This document shows positions 11,271-22,433 of a stretch of 24,874 nt of DNA, one piece after another. Position 1 is the first letter of the stretch. Every line of letters starts with the position of its first letter. The DNA is taken from the NCBI GenBank assembly GCA_000310025.1, contig FN648600.1, positions 104,468-129,341 on the forward strand. Reading direction: 5' to 3'. Below the pieces are notes generated by a model. That model saw only the letters and a program-made list of their open reading frames with translations. It had not been told where the DNA came from and searched no databases. The translations under genes and the position numbers were made by a program. The stretch comes from Ectocarpus siliculosus (taxonomy: Eukaryota > Sar > Phaeophyceae > Ectocarpales > Ectocarpaceae).

Positions 11271-11788
11271 CGTGGTGGGGTGGTCGCCAACAACATCCCC
11301 CCCGGGCGCCCGAACGAAACAATCACGCCGCCTCGGCGCCGGCGGCGAGGGCGAGAGCGGCGGCGCAACCAGCGCTCGGGGCCGAGCACCCCAGCGCCAA
11401 CACCACCGACATGACGGGTCGCCGCGGTCGCGCGAAGGTTCTCGGCCTTCCCCCTTGCGGCTAGAGTTCAACGACAACGAGGGCCGTGGCGGCGACATCG
11501 ATCAGCTCCGCGACGACGTCGCCCGCCGCCTGTACAAGGAGAGATTGCTGGCCGGAAGGGGCGCCGCGGCCGCTTCCTCGCCGACCAGGCCCATTGGATC
11601 CCCGGCCATCACGCCGGTCACCGGGGGCGGGAGGGGAGCGTCCCCGGAGCACTCCCGGCCCACGTCGCCGAGGTCGGCCTCCCCGCGAGGCGCGACGAAG
11701 GGGCCCGGGAGATCATCTCCCCGCGGGAGCGTAAGAGACGGCGGCGGGGGGGGATCGAGGCCGGGGTCTCCGACTAGGAGCGTTTGCA
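11183..11788 (+). CDS. Ser/Pro/Arg-rich exon, possible 5' part of gene C
   Basis: An open plus-strand frame follows a good acceptor (gatatcttcag ending at 11182) or an alternative acceptor near 11238. It encodes a Ser/Pro/Arg/Gly-rich segment with a short helical core (DIDQLRDDVARRLYKERLL at about 11497-11553) and many SP/SPR sites. Codon use and composition look like real coding sequence from about 11420 to 11780. Possible donors lie at 11788-11850, but none is strong. A phase-2 donor (for example near 11794, 11801 or 11816) would join the acceptor at 12171 and extend gene C at its N-terminus by roughly 200 residues. I cannot find a convincing first exon with an ATG, so boundaries are approximate. 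It may instead be a separate gene. Confidence 0.4.
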
Positions 11789-12223
11789 GTGGTGCGTGTG
11801 GGTGTCGCGATTGTGGGTACCTGCTGTGCCCCGATCGGATTGCATGGTTGTGAGCCCTTCTCAACGCTTTCCTCCTCTCTCTCCCCTGTGCCACGGGTAT
11901 GGGGAAACTTGTAATGCAGAATGCGTCCGTTCCGACTGCTTCACCTCGTCGCCTTCCGGATGGAACTATTTCTCCATGACTCTAACACCGGGAACAAACA
12001 ACGGCAATGATTTTCGTGCACTGCTGTAGCCGGCTTTTGACACCAGCGCAAACCAAACCCTGAAAAAAAAAACGGGTTCTTCCTCGCTGGCCCCTACGCC
12101 CTCTCGTGCTCGGGACCTGTACCCACAGCGGCATCGGGATACACCCACTGCAGCGGGTTTTCCGTTCGCAGTCGCGGCCCCGGCCGCGGCAAGGGGGCGG
12201 CAGGAAACAGCGAGGCCGCCTTC

Positions 12224-15200
12224 ATGGCGCAGAGTACGCTCACACCCGAGGAGCTGGACGGAATACTGAAGGTATACGCACACAACACGAATAGATTGGG
12301 CGAGCCCTTGTGCCCTCGTACGGGCGATAGGTAGAGGTGTCGTGTGTATCATACACCCTTGCGTTGGAATAAAATATCGGAGTCAACCTCCATTCTCTGT
12401 ATGTACACAAGAGATGATTTTCGCGAAAAGTGTTCTGGGCGACGTTTTTCGTGATTGTTGGTGTCGAGATTTTCTTCTTTGGTGTGATTCCGAAGCTTGT
12501 TTGATGTCATTTGATGGGTTCGTCACATCGTTCAGCACAATCCCCACCTGACTTTCCCTTCCTCTTATGTCTCTGCCTCCCTCCTTCCCTCTCCCTCGGT
12601 CGCTTGTCACCCTGCGCTACTGCCGCACTGCCCAGGAGGAGCTGCTGAAGAGCCGCAAGTGGTCGGCTCGGAATCGCAACGCGCAAGACAAGATCTGCCG
12701 GGTGTGGGAGGAGCGGGGGGCCGACTACAATCGCCTGCAGCGGGAGTTCGAGGAGGCCGAAGCGATCCGGCAAGACAAAGCACGCCAGCGACGAGAAACG
12801 GAAGCGGCACAGGTAAAATTCAACCTTGAACCTATGGTGAATCTGACGTGCATATATATGCAATTGGCGGTCGGCGGTGCGAAACTGTAGAAATGAGTAA
12901 TGTCGAGGTGCCCTGTATGTACCCAAGGGTCGTCTGTAGGCGGTTTAGCCTATATGTAGTTGCAGACCGAAGTCCGTGTAACGTTCAGACCGAAGTCGTG
13001 TGTCGCACAGACCGAAATCGATGTTGTTGCTAAATGCCGCTTTCGGGACTTGAACTTTCTTTCTCGCTTTCATCGCTTTCTTGCAAAGTTGAGATGTTGA
13101 AGGATAGTGGGGAATAAGCCTGGTGAGTAACGCGTGGTCATGCTGTCTTGAAAGGCTTTACTCTACTTGACTACTTGAATGACAGCCTCTTGTAACTTGC
13201 CCATGCTATCTTCTACTTCTCTATCTTCGCCACTTGCTACTACCGTCTCTCCAACCTTTCAAGACGTATGACCAAGCGTTACTCACCAGGCTCACTCCCA
13301 ACTATCCGTCAACATCTCACTTTTGCAAGCAAGCTGTGAAAGTGAGAAATAAAGTACAAGCGGCATTTTGCAACAACATCGACTTCGGTCTCTGCGACAC
13401 ACGGCTTCGGTCGGAACAGACTTCGGTGTGAACATGACATAGACTTCTATCTGGAACTGCATATAGACTAAACCACCTGAAGACGACCCTTGGGTGCATA
13501 CAGGGCACCCGACGTTACACATTTCTACAGAATCGATTATTTCGAGAGTTTGTACAAATCGACCTCACGGTTGACGAGAGAACAGGACGACTGAGAGCCC
13601 TTCTCGCGACAAGAGCAAAGGCAGACACGGCAGGAAAGTAAACGGTGGGCATTGCAACAAGAACGAACATGAAAAAATTTCTGTGTGACCTTCCTCCTGT
13701 GTGATACCGGCTGACGCGTCCAAGATATACACCGAGAGGCGTGAATACTGGCGCCAGAGAAGACGGGACAACACAAAAATATTCTGCTGTGTTTATAGCT
13801 CTAATGCACCCAAATGGTGCGCATTTTTCACGGTGTCGGGCTTGCTATAGATTGTGAGATACGAGATCAGGCTGGCTTTGTGTAGCCCGAGGTCATTCTT
13901 TACATGCCTTTCCACGCAGCCGGTGCACTCCGAGAACGCAGAAAACTTTCCCTTGAACAACGTATCCTGCTTTTGACAAACCAGGCAGCGGCTAAGGCCC
14001 GCCAGCGGGCGGCGCGTGCCGAGTCGGCCCTCCAACAGGCCAGGAGTTCGAGAGGCAGCCGGGACTCGAGAGCGAGGGAGGCTGAGGCTGCACACCGAAG
14101 GCGCATGCAGCAAATCACCGACAGGAGAGACAGAGGTCAGGTGGAGAAAACAACCTCTATTATGATTCATCCCCTAGATGACAAACAAAGGTCGGATAAA
14201 CATTGCACGCCATGTGGGTGGAACGCAGTTTCGTTCTTGAGTCTCACTTCCTTCGCTGACACGCGTTAGCAACGCCAGGCGCTGCACTCGGTAACAATTG
14301 CGGACGTGTGTTCGTCGAACCAGAGCCCGGCTCCCATGCTTCGCTGTCGACCTTCTCGCCCGCCGCAGAGCAACGGATGCACGCGACGAAGGTGCAGGCG
14401 ATGGACCGCCGAAGGGAAGACGTGCGCGACTCGTTCTTGGACATGGTGGACGCCGAAAACGAAACCGCCATTCAAGCATTGGAAACCCCGCTGGAGGTGC
14501 GTACCTTCAGCCATCCTCGCGTATGTATCCATTGATGAGCGGGCTTCTTCAGGCATGAACAATGAAGCTGAACAAAAGCATTGCAAGCCGCCGATTGCGG
14601 GGGTGGGGGCGGGGGGGACAACGTACCGTGCGGGCAACATCTGGGTTCTTCTTTTCCATGCGGCTCGCTATCCACCTACCTGTCTGACTTGGTCACTTCT
14701 GGTCGTGCTCTGCGGGAAAGGATCGCTCCAGTACCCGAGCGAGCACCTACAGACACGAACAGCGTATCTGACTCCTGCTTCTCCTCGACGTTTCTGCAAC
14801 TCAAAAGCAACCTGAAACAACTTCGAAAGCACAAGGTTCCTCGGATGCGCTTCATCCATGGACTCGTCCACTATCTCACAACGCTTCTAGCTCCGCGCCA
14901 TGCTATTGTTTTTCCTGAGAAACAAAACGATCTGCCCTGCTTTTTGGGGACTTTGAGGTCAACGACATGTCACTGTAGTCATAGATGGCAACGACATCCC
15001 CGTTTTATCTCCCACAGATGCTTAACCGGGCATTGGAGGAAGGAGACGAGATCTCGGAGAAGAAAGCGCGCCGTGCGATGTTGAGGCAAGCGGCTAGGGA
15101 ACGAGTGCACGTGCGAGAGAAAGCAGCGAGAGTGTTGGCCGATCAGCGGAGGCTAGAGCAGAAAAACGCCGGGTAAGCTGGGTGGTAGTATCTTGTGTAC

Positions 15201-15770
15201 GTTTTCCGCTCCCGCACTTCAACCGATTGGGTGCAGGACTTGTCAACAAAGGACGATGTTTGAATTTGCCGTACATTGACAGCCGTACCATGAGCATCGA
15301 ATTGTTCCACTCTCGCCATGTGTCGCGAAGCCCGTATGTAGGACCAATAGTCCCCGTGCTGTTCGGTGGGTTCACACAACGAATCAAATTCGTAAACTTC
15401 CAGTCAAGGCAAGCCACCCCACAATGGTTTTAGAAAATTGTTAGCGTTCAAACGACCGTTGACAGGATGGGGGGGGGGGTCACACGTGTCGCCGCGCGTC
15501 GCACCAATCTCTTGTCCACGTACCGTACCCGTTCCTTGCTGTCATCAATCAGGCTGACCTTTGTTTACATTGTCGTGCCACCATTTCCCGCGCGACCCCG
15601 CACAACGTCTCGTTTTCCAACCGCTTCAACGCGTGCCATCGCATCACGAACGCGGGCGGAGCAGCTATCGCACCAGGCAACTAGTAGAATCAAGCATGAT
15701 GCCTGGCCCGGGCCAGTACAACCTGCGAGACTTCTCCGAGTACGGTCCTTTCGGATCCACAGTGCTCTAG
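12224..15770 (+). CDS. Gene C: charged coiled-coil protein with C-terminal PGPGQY (SHIPPO/STPGR-like) motif
   Basis: Exons are 12224-12271 (or from acceptor 12172 if an upstream exon is used), 12636-12812, 13985-14135, 14369-14496, 15018-15172 and 15665-15770, with consistent phases (0,0,1,0,2). From the ATG at 12224 the product is 254 residues. Residues about 17-220 are almost entirely Glu/Lys/Arg/Ala/Gln helix, with segments such as EEAEAIRQDKARQRRETEAAQ at 12753-12812, predicting a long coiled coil. The last exon contains MMPGPGQYNL and ends in GPFGSTVL before TAG at 15768-15770. The PGPGxY motif is characteristic of sperm-tail PG-rich repeat proteins (ODF3/SHIPPO1 family) of axonemes and basal bodies. 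One copy only, so a flagellar role is inference, though it fits an organism with flagellate cells. The donor at 14136 is atypical (GTCAGG) but phase-required. The last exon could start at 15677 instead of 15665, dropping four residues. Confidence 0.7.
12885..13530. mobile_element. Foldback / large inverted-repeat element (MITE-like) in gene C intron
   Basis: A left arm at 12885-13155 and a right arm at 13255-13530 are imperfect reverse complements along their whole length. They begin and end with ctgtagaaatg...catttctacag and share blocks such as ggtgccctgtatg, cccaagggtcgtct, cgatgttgttgc and gcctggtgagtaacgc. A loop of about 99 bp separates the arms, and there is no coding capacity. The structure matches non-autonomous foldback or MITE-type DNA transposons. 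Inside the left arm a cagaccgaa(g/a)tc unit occurs three times (12963, 12986, 13008). No clear target-site duplication is visible at the edges. It lies wholly within the 12813-13984 intron. Confidence 0.85.
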
Positions 15771-18070
15771 CGTGGTACTCTGTGCTCGCTATTGTGATAT
15801 TTTAGTTTTTCATTGGAAGTCGCTCAACATTAGAATTTGTCTCGTGTACCGCAATGTGCATCGAGACACACCCAACACGGCGACAAATTTGCCGTGGCAT
15901 TTTGAGGTATCAATTGTGCTCGTTTAGGAATATTGGGGGAAGCACGCTGTCGCTACCATCGATACAATAGTCTTTGAAGCCGCTACGTACGGCGACGATC
16001 ATCGAGTCATGTTGCGCTACTGTAGGGGTTGTAGCCCGAACGGGTCTGATTGACGTGCTCCTCCTAGAGTTAGGAGCTCCCCGAGACTGGCAGGACGTTC
16101 CCGATTTTCGTTTCAATCTGGAAATACCATGCTAATCAAAGTAGTTATCGTGGCGACTTTCCACGTAAGTTTTTTTTTTGGCTGGGCTATAGACTAAGGT
16201 GCAGGGCTCCTACTTGTTACACAAAATAAAGCTTGAGGCTTTTTGAGGGCACCCCTACCGTGGCATCGACTCGTTCCATCGCCAACTTCGCCGACGACTA
16301 TTAATAACAAACACACTCTGTTTCGAGCATGTTTGCTAAGGCTATTGTACGCAAGATGTTCACTGAAAGGTTCTTCGGAGTAGCTGGGCCAAGTTGGGCA
16401 TATCCGACTCTACTGTACTTTGCTTTCACACTACAGTACTATCGAGCTTCCGACGAAGGACCGCATTGGTGGGGTGTCGATGGACGATCCAACCCAGTTG
16501 ATGATATTTTCCGACAGCAGTGTGAGGTGGTTTTCCACCAACTGCGTCCCGGCGGGTGATCCAGATCGGACGCGAGGAACGCCAAGCTTGTCGTCCCCGG
16601 ATAATACCAGTTGGGGGGCGTCAACAATGCTGGTTGATTAGAACCGGTGGCCCTGAATAGCGGCGGTGAAATTGTTGGATACAAACACGGCTGCATCACC
16701 AAGTCATTCTGTACGTTGAATGGCGCCGATCCCTCTGAAAAGCGCCGGTCGACGCGCAGGGCACATACCGGCGTTATAGAGGGCTCCCCACACCGAGATT
16801 TCTGCTGCTGAATGATGGTAGGTTGTGCTAAAAATGAGCAAGGTCAATGGTAGGCCTTTGTTTTTATCTCCTCGCGGATGCGGAGATGAGACCCTCGTGG
16901 TCCGCGGGCTAACTATAACCATGGTACAGACCGTAGTCTACAGAGAGAGGAGCAGCAGTGAACCCTTGTTCTACCCGAACCATTCCGACGTCGACATGCC
17001 CTTGAAGAGACTCGAAACACGCACTATCAAGAGGTGTGACGGCATCTAGGTGGTGTGGTCGGATATAATGAAGAGGTGCACGTCGCGGACAGATGTCGTG
17101 GTGAAAGTGTGTGAGGGTGTACCGCAGTACCACGGTACATGCAGCAGTTCACATATCTCGGTTGGCTGTCCGCTAAACTTGCAACGTTGCTCATACTTAT
17201 GACGGACCTCAACTACCGGGTGTCGGCAACTTCTTGGGTCTCTGATATGTTGGGGAATGGAAGGGGCGAGGGAAGAAGAGGGACGTGGAGACGATGAGAG
17301 GTGAGAGGGAGAGAAAAAGGCGGACAAACTGATGACGGTTCGTATCATGACCGTTTCATTTTCTTCTTTCTTGATGAGGACATGAAGACCCACCGACCCA
17401 CCGACCAACGGCCCATCGGGGGCGCATGCTGCTGTATGACTAGTCCACATGCACCCCGTATGTATTGGATGTACGTTTTCGTGGACTACTGATGCAGGTC
17501 GCCCGTTCTGGTTATCCAAGAAAAGAGCGTTTTCTCCACCGGCACCGGTGGTAATAAACGCTGTATCGTGGAAACTGTTCGACGATACCGCTCTCTGGTG
17601 TGCCTGCTACAGCAGCAATTGTTACTCGGATAACCTACATTTGAAAATAACTTGGTTGGAATCCCGCACACATTTACATTAGACTTTGTCCTCAGAGCCC
17701 GCCCCAGAACCTGCAACCTACGCTAGCCCTGCGTCTGTTGGAAATTGGTTCGGGCCGCGGGCGGGCGGCCAGTGATCGTATTGGTCCGTCCATTACTCGA
17801 CGTTGTTTACCGATTCTACAAAAAAACACGTAATTGCGCAGGCATCAGCCTCAGCCTACACGAACACGCTATTAATTGCATTCATTCGTTCGAGTATACA
17901 GTCCTAAGCGGTGTGATCATTACGCACCCCAGTTTGTTTCGAATGTGAAAAACCGTAGAAGAAGTAGATTTACCCTGTAGCCAAAGCCAAAGCTCGGTGG
18001 AATCCGGAACTCAAGAGGCCAAGCGGACTTGGAGTGGGGGCATTTTCTTCCGTGTGATATCTACCTGGTC
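15771..18070. other. About 2.3 kb without a convincing intact gene
   Basis: This covers the 3' flank of gene C, a T-rich stretch near 16171, degenerate open segments on the minus strand (listed separately), a small gacccacc repetition near 17390-17410, and the presumed upstream region and 5' UTR of gene D. No open frame here joins others through phase-matched splice sites with confidence. I see no tRNA or rRNA. Confidence 0.45.
16431..17050 (-). pseudogene. Possible degenerate minus-strand gene fragment, unassigned
   Basis: Several minus-strand segments read like protein but are not joined by good splice sites. One spans 16628 to the TAG at 16433-16431 and includes QLVENHLTLLSENIINWVG. A second, near 16815-16710, includes AAEISVWGALYNAGM and then hits TGA. 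A third, near 17045-16910, includes VGMVRVEQGFTAAPLSVDYG. The second is faintly like GGAIYNAG-type turns of right-handed beta-helix repeat proteins, but the resemblance is short. In-frame stops and frame changes suggest a decayed gene or a chance set of open frames. I assign no function. Confidence 0.2.
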
Positions 18071-21000
18071 ATGGTTTACCTACCCGCAAGGCTGATGGTA
18101 GCAGCGGCAACCATGGTAGTCAACAGCATTCTCGCTGCTACTACAACTGGTGTAGTTAATGTGGAAATTGTCGAAGATCTGAACTTTACAGACCTAGCCG
18201 ACGCCGTACAGGTAAGCACCCCCTTTTGAGTGAAACCGTGATGGAAACGTTGTGTACCGTACCTTCTGCGTTCGACCTTGACATGCATACATGTATCGCG
18301 CATGAGCATTCTTTCATGTACGCCGGCCGGCCTGCACACCTGGTCTGCCGCAAGATGATGGAAGATGGGTAACCAACCACAGCAGAGTAAATAGCATTGC
18401 GAGAACACGTACTACAGAAGCCACGTAATAATTGAGAGGTCTGTTAGCTATATGTGCTCCGGGCACATATCTTTCCACAAATGACGATCCGTATAGGCCA
18501 GCCAGATGCTGATAAGAGCCATCGGCAGCTGGATTGTTGAAGAATAATGTCTCTTGTGCCAAGTCGTGCACTTAACAGTGCTAATCATCAACGTTGAAGA
18601 GTTGGTGGAATATTTACGTAGTCTACCCCGAAAGCAGGCCTGATCAACTCCTCCTAGGACACCACTATGTCATTGCATGTAGGGGCACCCTTTCTTGGTT
18701 GTTGCGTTCTACTCTCCGGGATGCGGGCACTGCCGGCGGCTCCTCCCGAGTTGGACGCAAGCGGCCCAGCTGATAGAGGACCAGCGTTTACCCATCCGAC
18801 TCGCGAGGATGGACGTTTCGAGCAGGGGAGGAATGAACGCCTGGAAGGCATTCGGGTTGAAGAGGCTGCCCACGGTAAAGGTGAATTGTGCACTTTGTGA
18901 GAGTCAAGCGATGGGCAGTCCAGACGGTCCTGGGATGGTCTGTTGCTGGGATACCTAGCCTCGCTCACATGGCTGCCCTCCGATTCTACCACATAGTCAA
19001 ACCTTCCTTTGCGTGGAAAAAAAGCACGGGTGTTTCAACCGGAGACGTTTTCGGTACTCCGGAGCCGTGGCTGTACAGCGCCTGTTGTGGTGGCCCCCTT
19101 GCTGTCTTTGCGAGGCGACATTGATTGGAGATGGCGTCGATTCCTCCGACGGTTTTGTCCCCTCCATTCCTCGCCGATCTCTATGTGGGCGGGGCTACAG
19201 GACCGAGCGCTTAAATATATCGTTGCTAATGCTCTTGGACTTTGATGAACTTCCTCAGGTGTTTGTAGGAAACAATCCAGATGAGCCTCTGCCATACGCC
19301 GGCCACCTCGACGCTAACGGCATTGCGGCGCATCTGGCGATGTTGGAAAGGGTGAGTTTCCAGACGTTATTTCTTAGCGTTGATCACCCCTCGTGTGTGG
19401 CGTCTTGCGCCAACAGCCAAGCTTTCTTTCAGGGTTAGAGACTGCGGTAGAGTACGGTCTGCTTGGTCTGCAGCATCATTGATTGAAACGATCCTAAGCA
19501 GATCTGGGACATTTCCCCTCTGTGGCGACGTCGTAGAGCCGCAGCCGCATGCCCACCAACTTCGCGCACTTTCCTTGCCAACCGTGGATATATCAACGCC
19601 CATGAAACGTGACGAAGGACCGGAGGCGCGTTCTCGAACACCAAAAGAAGTATTTCAGCCCCGCGACAAAAAGACTTGGCGATTCCAGTGGGGGTGGCGG
19701 TGACGGAAGTGGCGCGTCCGACCTCGGGATCTCAAAGCTTGAGCTGGACACGTCGGGCGTGATCCTCGTGTCGCTTGCGGTTAGATCCAATACTGCCGCT
19801 GATGATGTGTCCTCTTCGCGGACGATGTCCCTCGCCGATAGGTTTCGGGCGGCTGTCGGACAGGAAAGGGCTTCTTTGGTACTCTTCGCGCCGGAACGTG
19901 AGCCGAGGTCGTCTCGGATGTGTGGTACCATGCTCGCACGCTGTCGATGATACCATTTCCCTCTCCGCGGCTGGGGATTTCTCGACCTAATGAAAAACGT
20001 GCGCACGAGGCGCCTGTTTTGTGGTTATCGCCAGGCACCATCTTGCGGGCTCATTGATCTAGAGTAGCGATGTACGCATTGATCAGGAAGACCGGTTCAT
20101 GTGGTATCGTAACGAGCAGTTACGTGAGAAATGCCAAATTTGATCCACGTCGGGTGGGAATTTTTCTTTACAGTTAGTTAAGTATCTTACCTCCCCAATC
20201 CTGCTCAAACTTAATGCGATCCAAGCCTCTAAAGAGCCGAGAGCGCTCTCTGCTCCTGGAACGCGTCACCTTGCCTCCCCACCCATCTCCCACCCACCCC
20301 GACCGCCGTATCGCGCCGCGAAAGCTTCTCCGAAGGCCCGGCGCTTGATAAAGGAGATCCGGAAGGCGGCGCCAATCCTGGCCTTGCGGGACCCCCCGAC
20401 GAAGGTCATACTCGTCGACTTCCAAAACGCCAGCGGTGGCGGCGGTGATGATGGCAGTCGCGGTACCGCAGTACTCCACGAAGACGGGAGTCGAAGAAGG
20501 CAGGGTAGCAGCCGTAGCGGCGATCCAGCTCTTCCAGCCGGTACGGAGGACATCTTGGCCAAGCGGCAGCTTGCGGCGGACATCGGGGTCACCTTCGGAG
20601 AAGGGCCGGAGCTTAGGTACCGCTCGCTGTACAGCAATAGGGAGGCGTTGCTCTATTTAGCAGATACTTTGTTGCATACCTTCGCCGTATCTCCAGCAAC
20701 GTTGCATGGTGTTGCTGTGTCCAGCGGTCTCGGTGTATGTAGAACCGTCTTGGATCCTTACTTTAAGGGAATTTCATCTTTGTACTACTGACTGCCGACC
20801 CTGACCATCCGTAATCAGGACGTGGGTACTGGGATTAGCCATGCAAAAACGTGTTTCACGCGGAGTCTATTGAACGCCCCCGGGTAATGCATGTATCTCG
20901 ATCACGATGAACGGCCCTCGGCATATGCGTGTATCCCGATCGTGATCGTCGGGGATTTGCTGACCATGGCGCAATTCAGAGTACGCCGCCTCGACATGCA

Positions 21001-22124
21001 CCCCTTGGTCAACAAGTCAGGGATAGTTGTACATACCAACACGTCCAACACCCGCCTGGGTTGTCAACCCCTGCCGCTGTGTCTGCAGGATATTTCTTGA
21101 CGGGAGGCTTTGGGTCGAAGGAGGCGTGTTTCGGGGTTTGCCTACCACCGACGGGATCTTGCAACACATGGACTGGGTTGCGGACGAGGTAAATAACGTT
21201 TGGACCACGGAATGAAGTATCTACTGCTATAAATTCTCTATTATCGAGGAGGTACAGGCTAGAAAAACATGTCTAGTCGTGACCAAAGACTCTTTTTGTA
21301 AGGCTATGTACGGCCGTGCGTTTTCTCACCGGCCTCGTACTATATCCACCGACCTCATGCCGTGTAGTATGCGCGGCGATTCGTCGCGAGAAGATGGGCA
21401 AAACCGTTTTCTTCATCCTGCCTAGGCTGCTGAGAGTACTCCACTCTCGCGGCGTTCTTGTGTTTGATCCACTCTCGGTATCCAACACGAAGCCCAAAAG
21501 ACAGGATCGCACCAGTCGCGGGTACTTGTGTGCTGGCGGCAGCAAGCAGAGCATGCGACCTAGAGCACGCTTTCCCTCACGAGACCACACCTTGTACAGG
21601 TCTCCCGGAAATCAACGTTTTATTATGGCATTCCATAAGCGAACGCAGAGCTAGTTGGCGACACGCATGCACGGCTGACGACTGTACCCCCCGTGGGAGG
21701 CTCTTCTACATGTAGTCGCTACCGGTACGATAGCATTTCGTGTAACATTCATGATGCTTTGCGCTTCCGAAACCAAGGCCACCAACACACGGGTTGAGTG
21801 TAGCCCAAGACCTCGACAACAAAACCTACGCTCTCTCATGCATGCTTCCTCGTCGGTGGCTCGTGCTTCCAGTGATAATCAACACATACACGTCCCATGG
21901 CCTTACTCTGTCATCGATCGCAGGCCGGGCTTCTACCGCAACACGAAAGAGCGACGATGAAGGCTACTCAAGGGGGTGGAAGATCTACATTTGATGGCCA
22001 CCAAATCATGGCAACACCCGTAGCCACGGCCGACAGCTTGGTAAATGTCTCGTCAGAAGCCTGCCCCGCATCCTCGCGTTGTACTAACCACGCTGGGGGC
22101 GTCACATGCCAGGACGAGGACTGA
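18071..22124 (+). CDS. Gene D: secreted/ER protein-disulfide-isomerase-like protein, tandem thioredoxin domains (434 aa)
   Basis: Exons are 18071-18211, 18683-18880, 19259-19351, 19618-19897, 20325-20616, 21089-21188 and 21924-22124, and all junction phases agree (0,0,0,1,2,0). The hydrophobic N-terminus (MVYLPARLMVAAATMVVNSI) is a likely signal peptide. Domain 1, residues about 30-144, is a classical PDI/thioredoxin domain: DLADAVQ, FLVVAFYSPGCGHCRRL with the CGHC active site at 61-64 (18722-18733), cis-Pro in LPTVK (110-113), and VFVGNN..YAGHLDANGIAAHL. Domain 2, about 220-368, repeats the fold (SLVLFAP, KVILVDFQNA, IGVTFGEGPELR, IFLDGRLW, LPTTDGILQHM), but the CxxC position reads PSPK. It also carries a Gly/Ser/Arg-rich insert. 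The tail (369-434) has three cysteines (CPASSRCTNHAGG..C) and ends QDED, not a standard KDEL. Disulfide oxidoreductase or isomerase activity of domain 1 in the secretory pathway is a family inference. The exon start at 20325 has a weak acceptor (aaag), and the donor at 20617 (GTACCG) is weak; both are supported by phase and fold continuity. Confidence 0.85.
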
Positions 22125-22382
22125 GAATACAGAAGGAGGATGATCGTTGTGCTCGGGATGCGTGGGCAAAAAGAACTGCATGTAGTGACATATATATGTG
22201 GAAAAGTCCCAACAGGTTCAGCACGCCCTACGTACTGCAGGGCAAACAGTTTTTTTCTGCTTTTTGTTTTCGCCCCTTTGCATCTGAGTTTGCTCCCCGG
22301 GGCGTTTTCATTCTCGCCTTACTATTTCTTTACCCGCCCTATCCTATGCGTACCATGAATTGAAAAAAATGCTGTTACTGTA

Positions 22383-22383
22383 G

Positions 22384-22432
<49 letters not shown>

Positions 22433-22433
22433 G
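22383..22433. repeat. GTT/AAC microsatellite
   Basis: About 16-17 consecutive GTT units lie downstream of gene D. A long Thr-rich reading frame on the opposite strand is produced solely by this repeat and is not a gene. Confidence 0.95.

Noticed and set aside
13904-13984. Extension of the gene C exon upstream (RERRKLSLEQRILLL...)
   Set aside because: The frame is open and helical, but the only acceptor upstream would require a phase-1 donor. The preceding exon ends in phase 0, which matches the acceptor at 13984.
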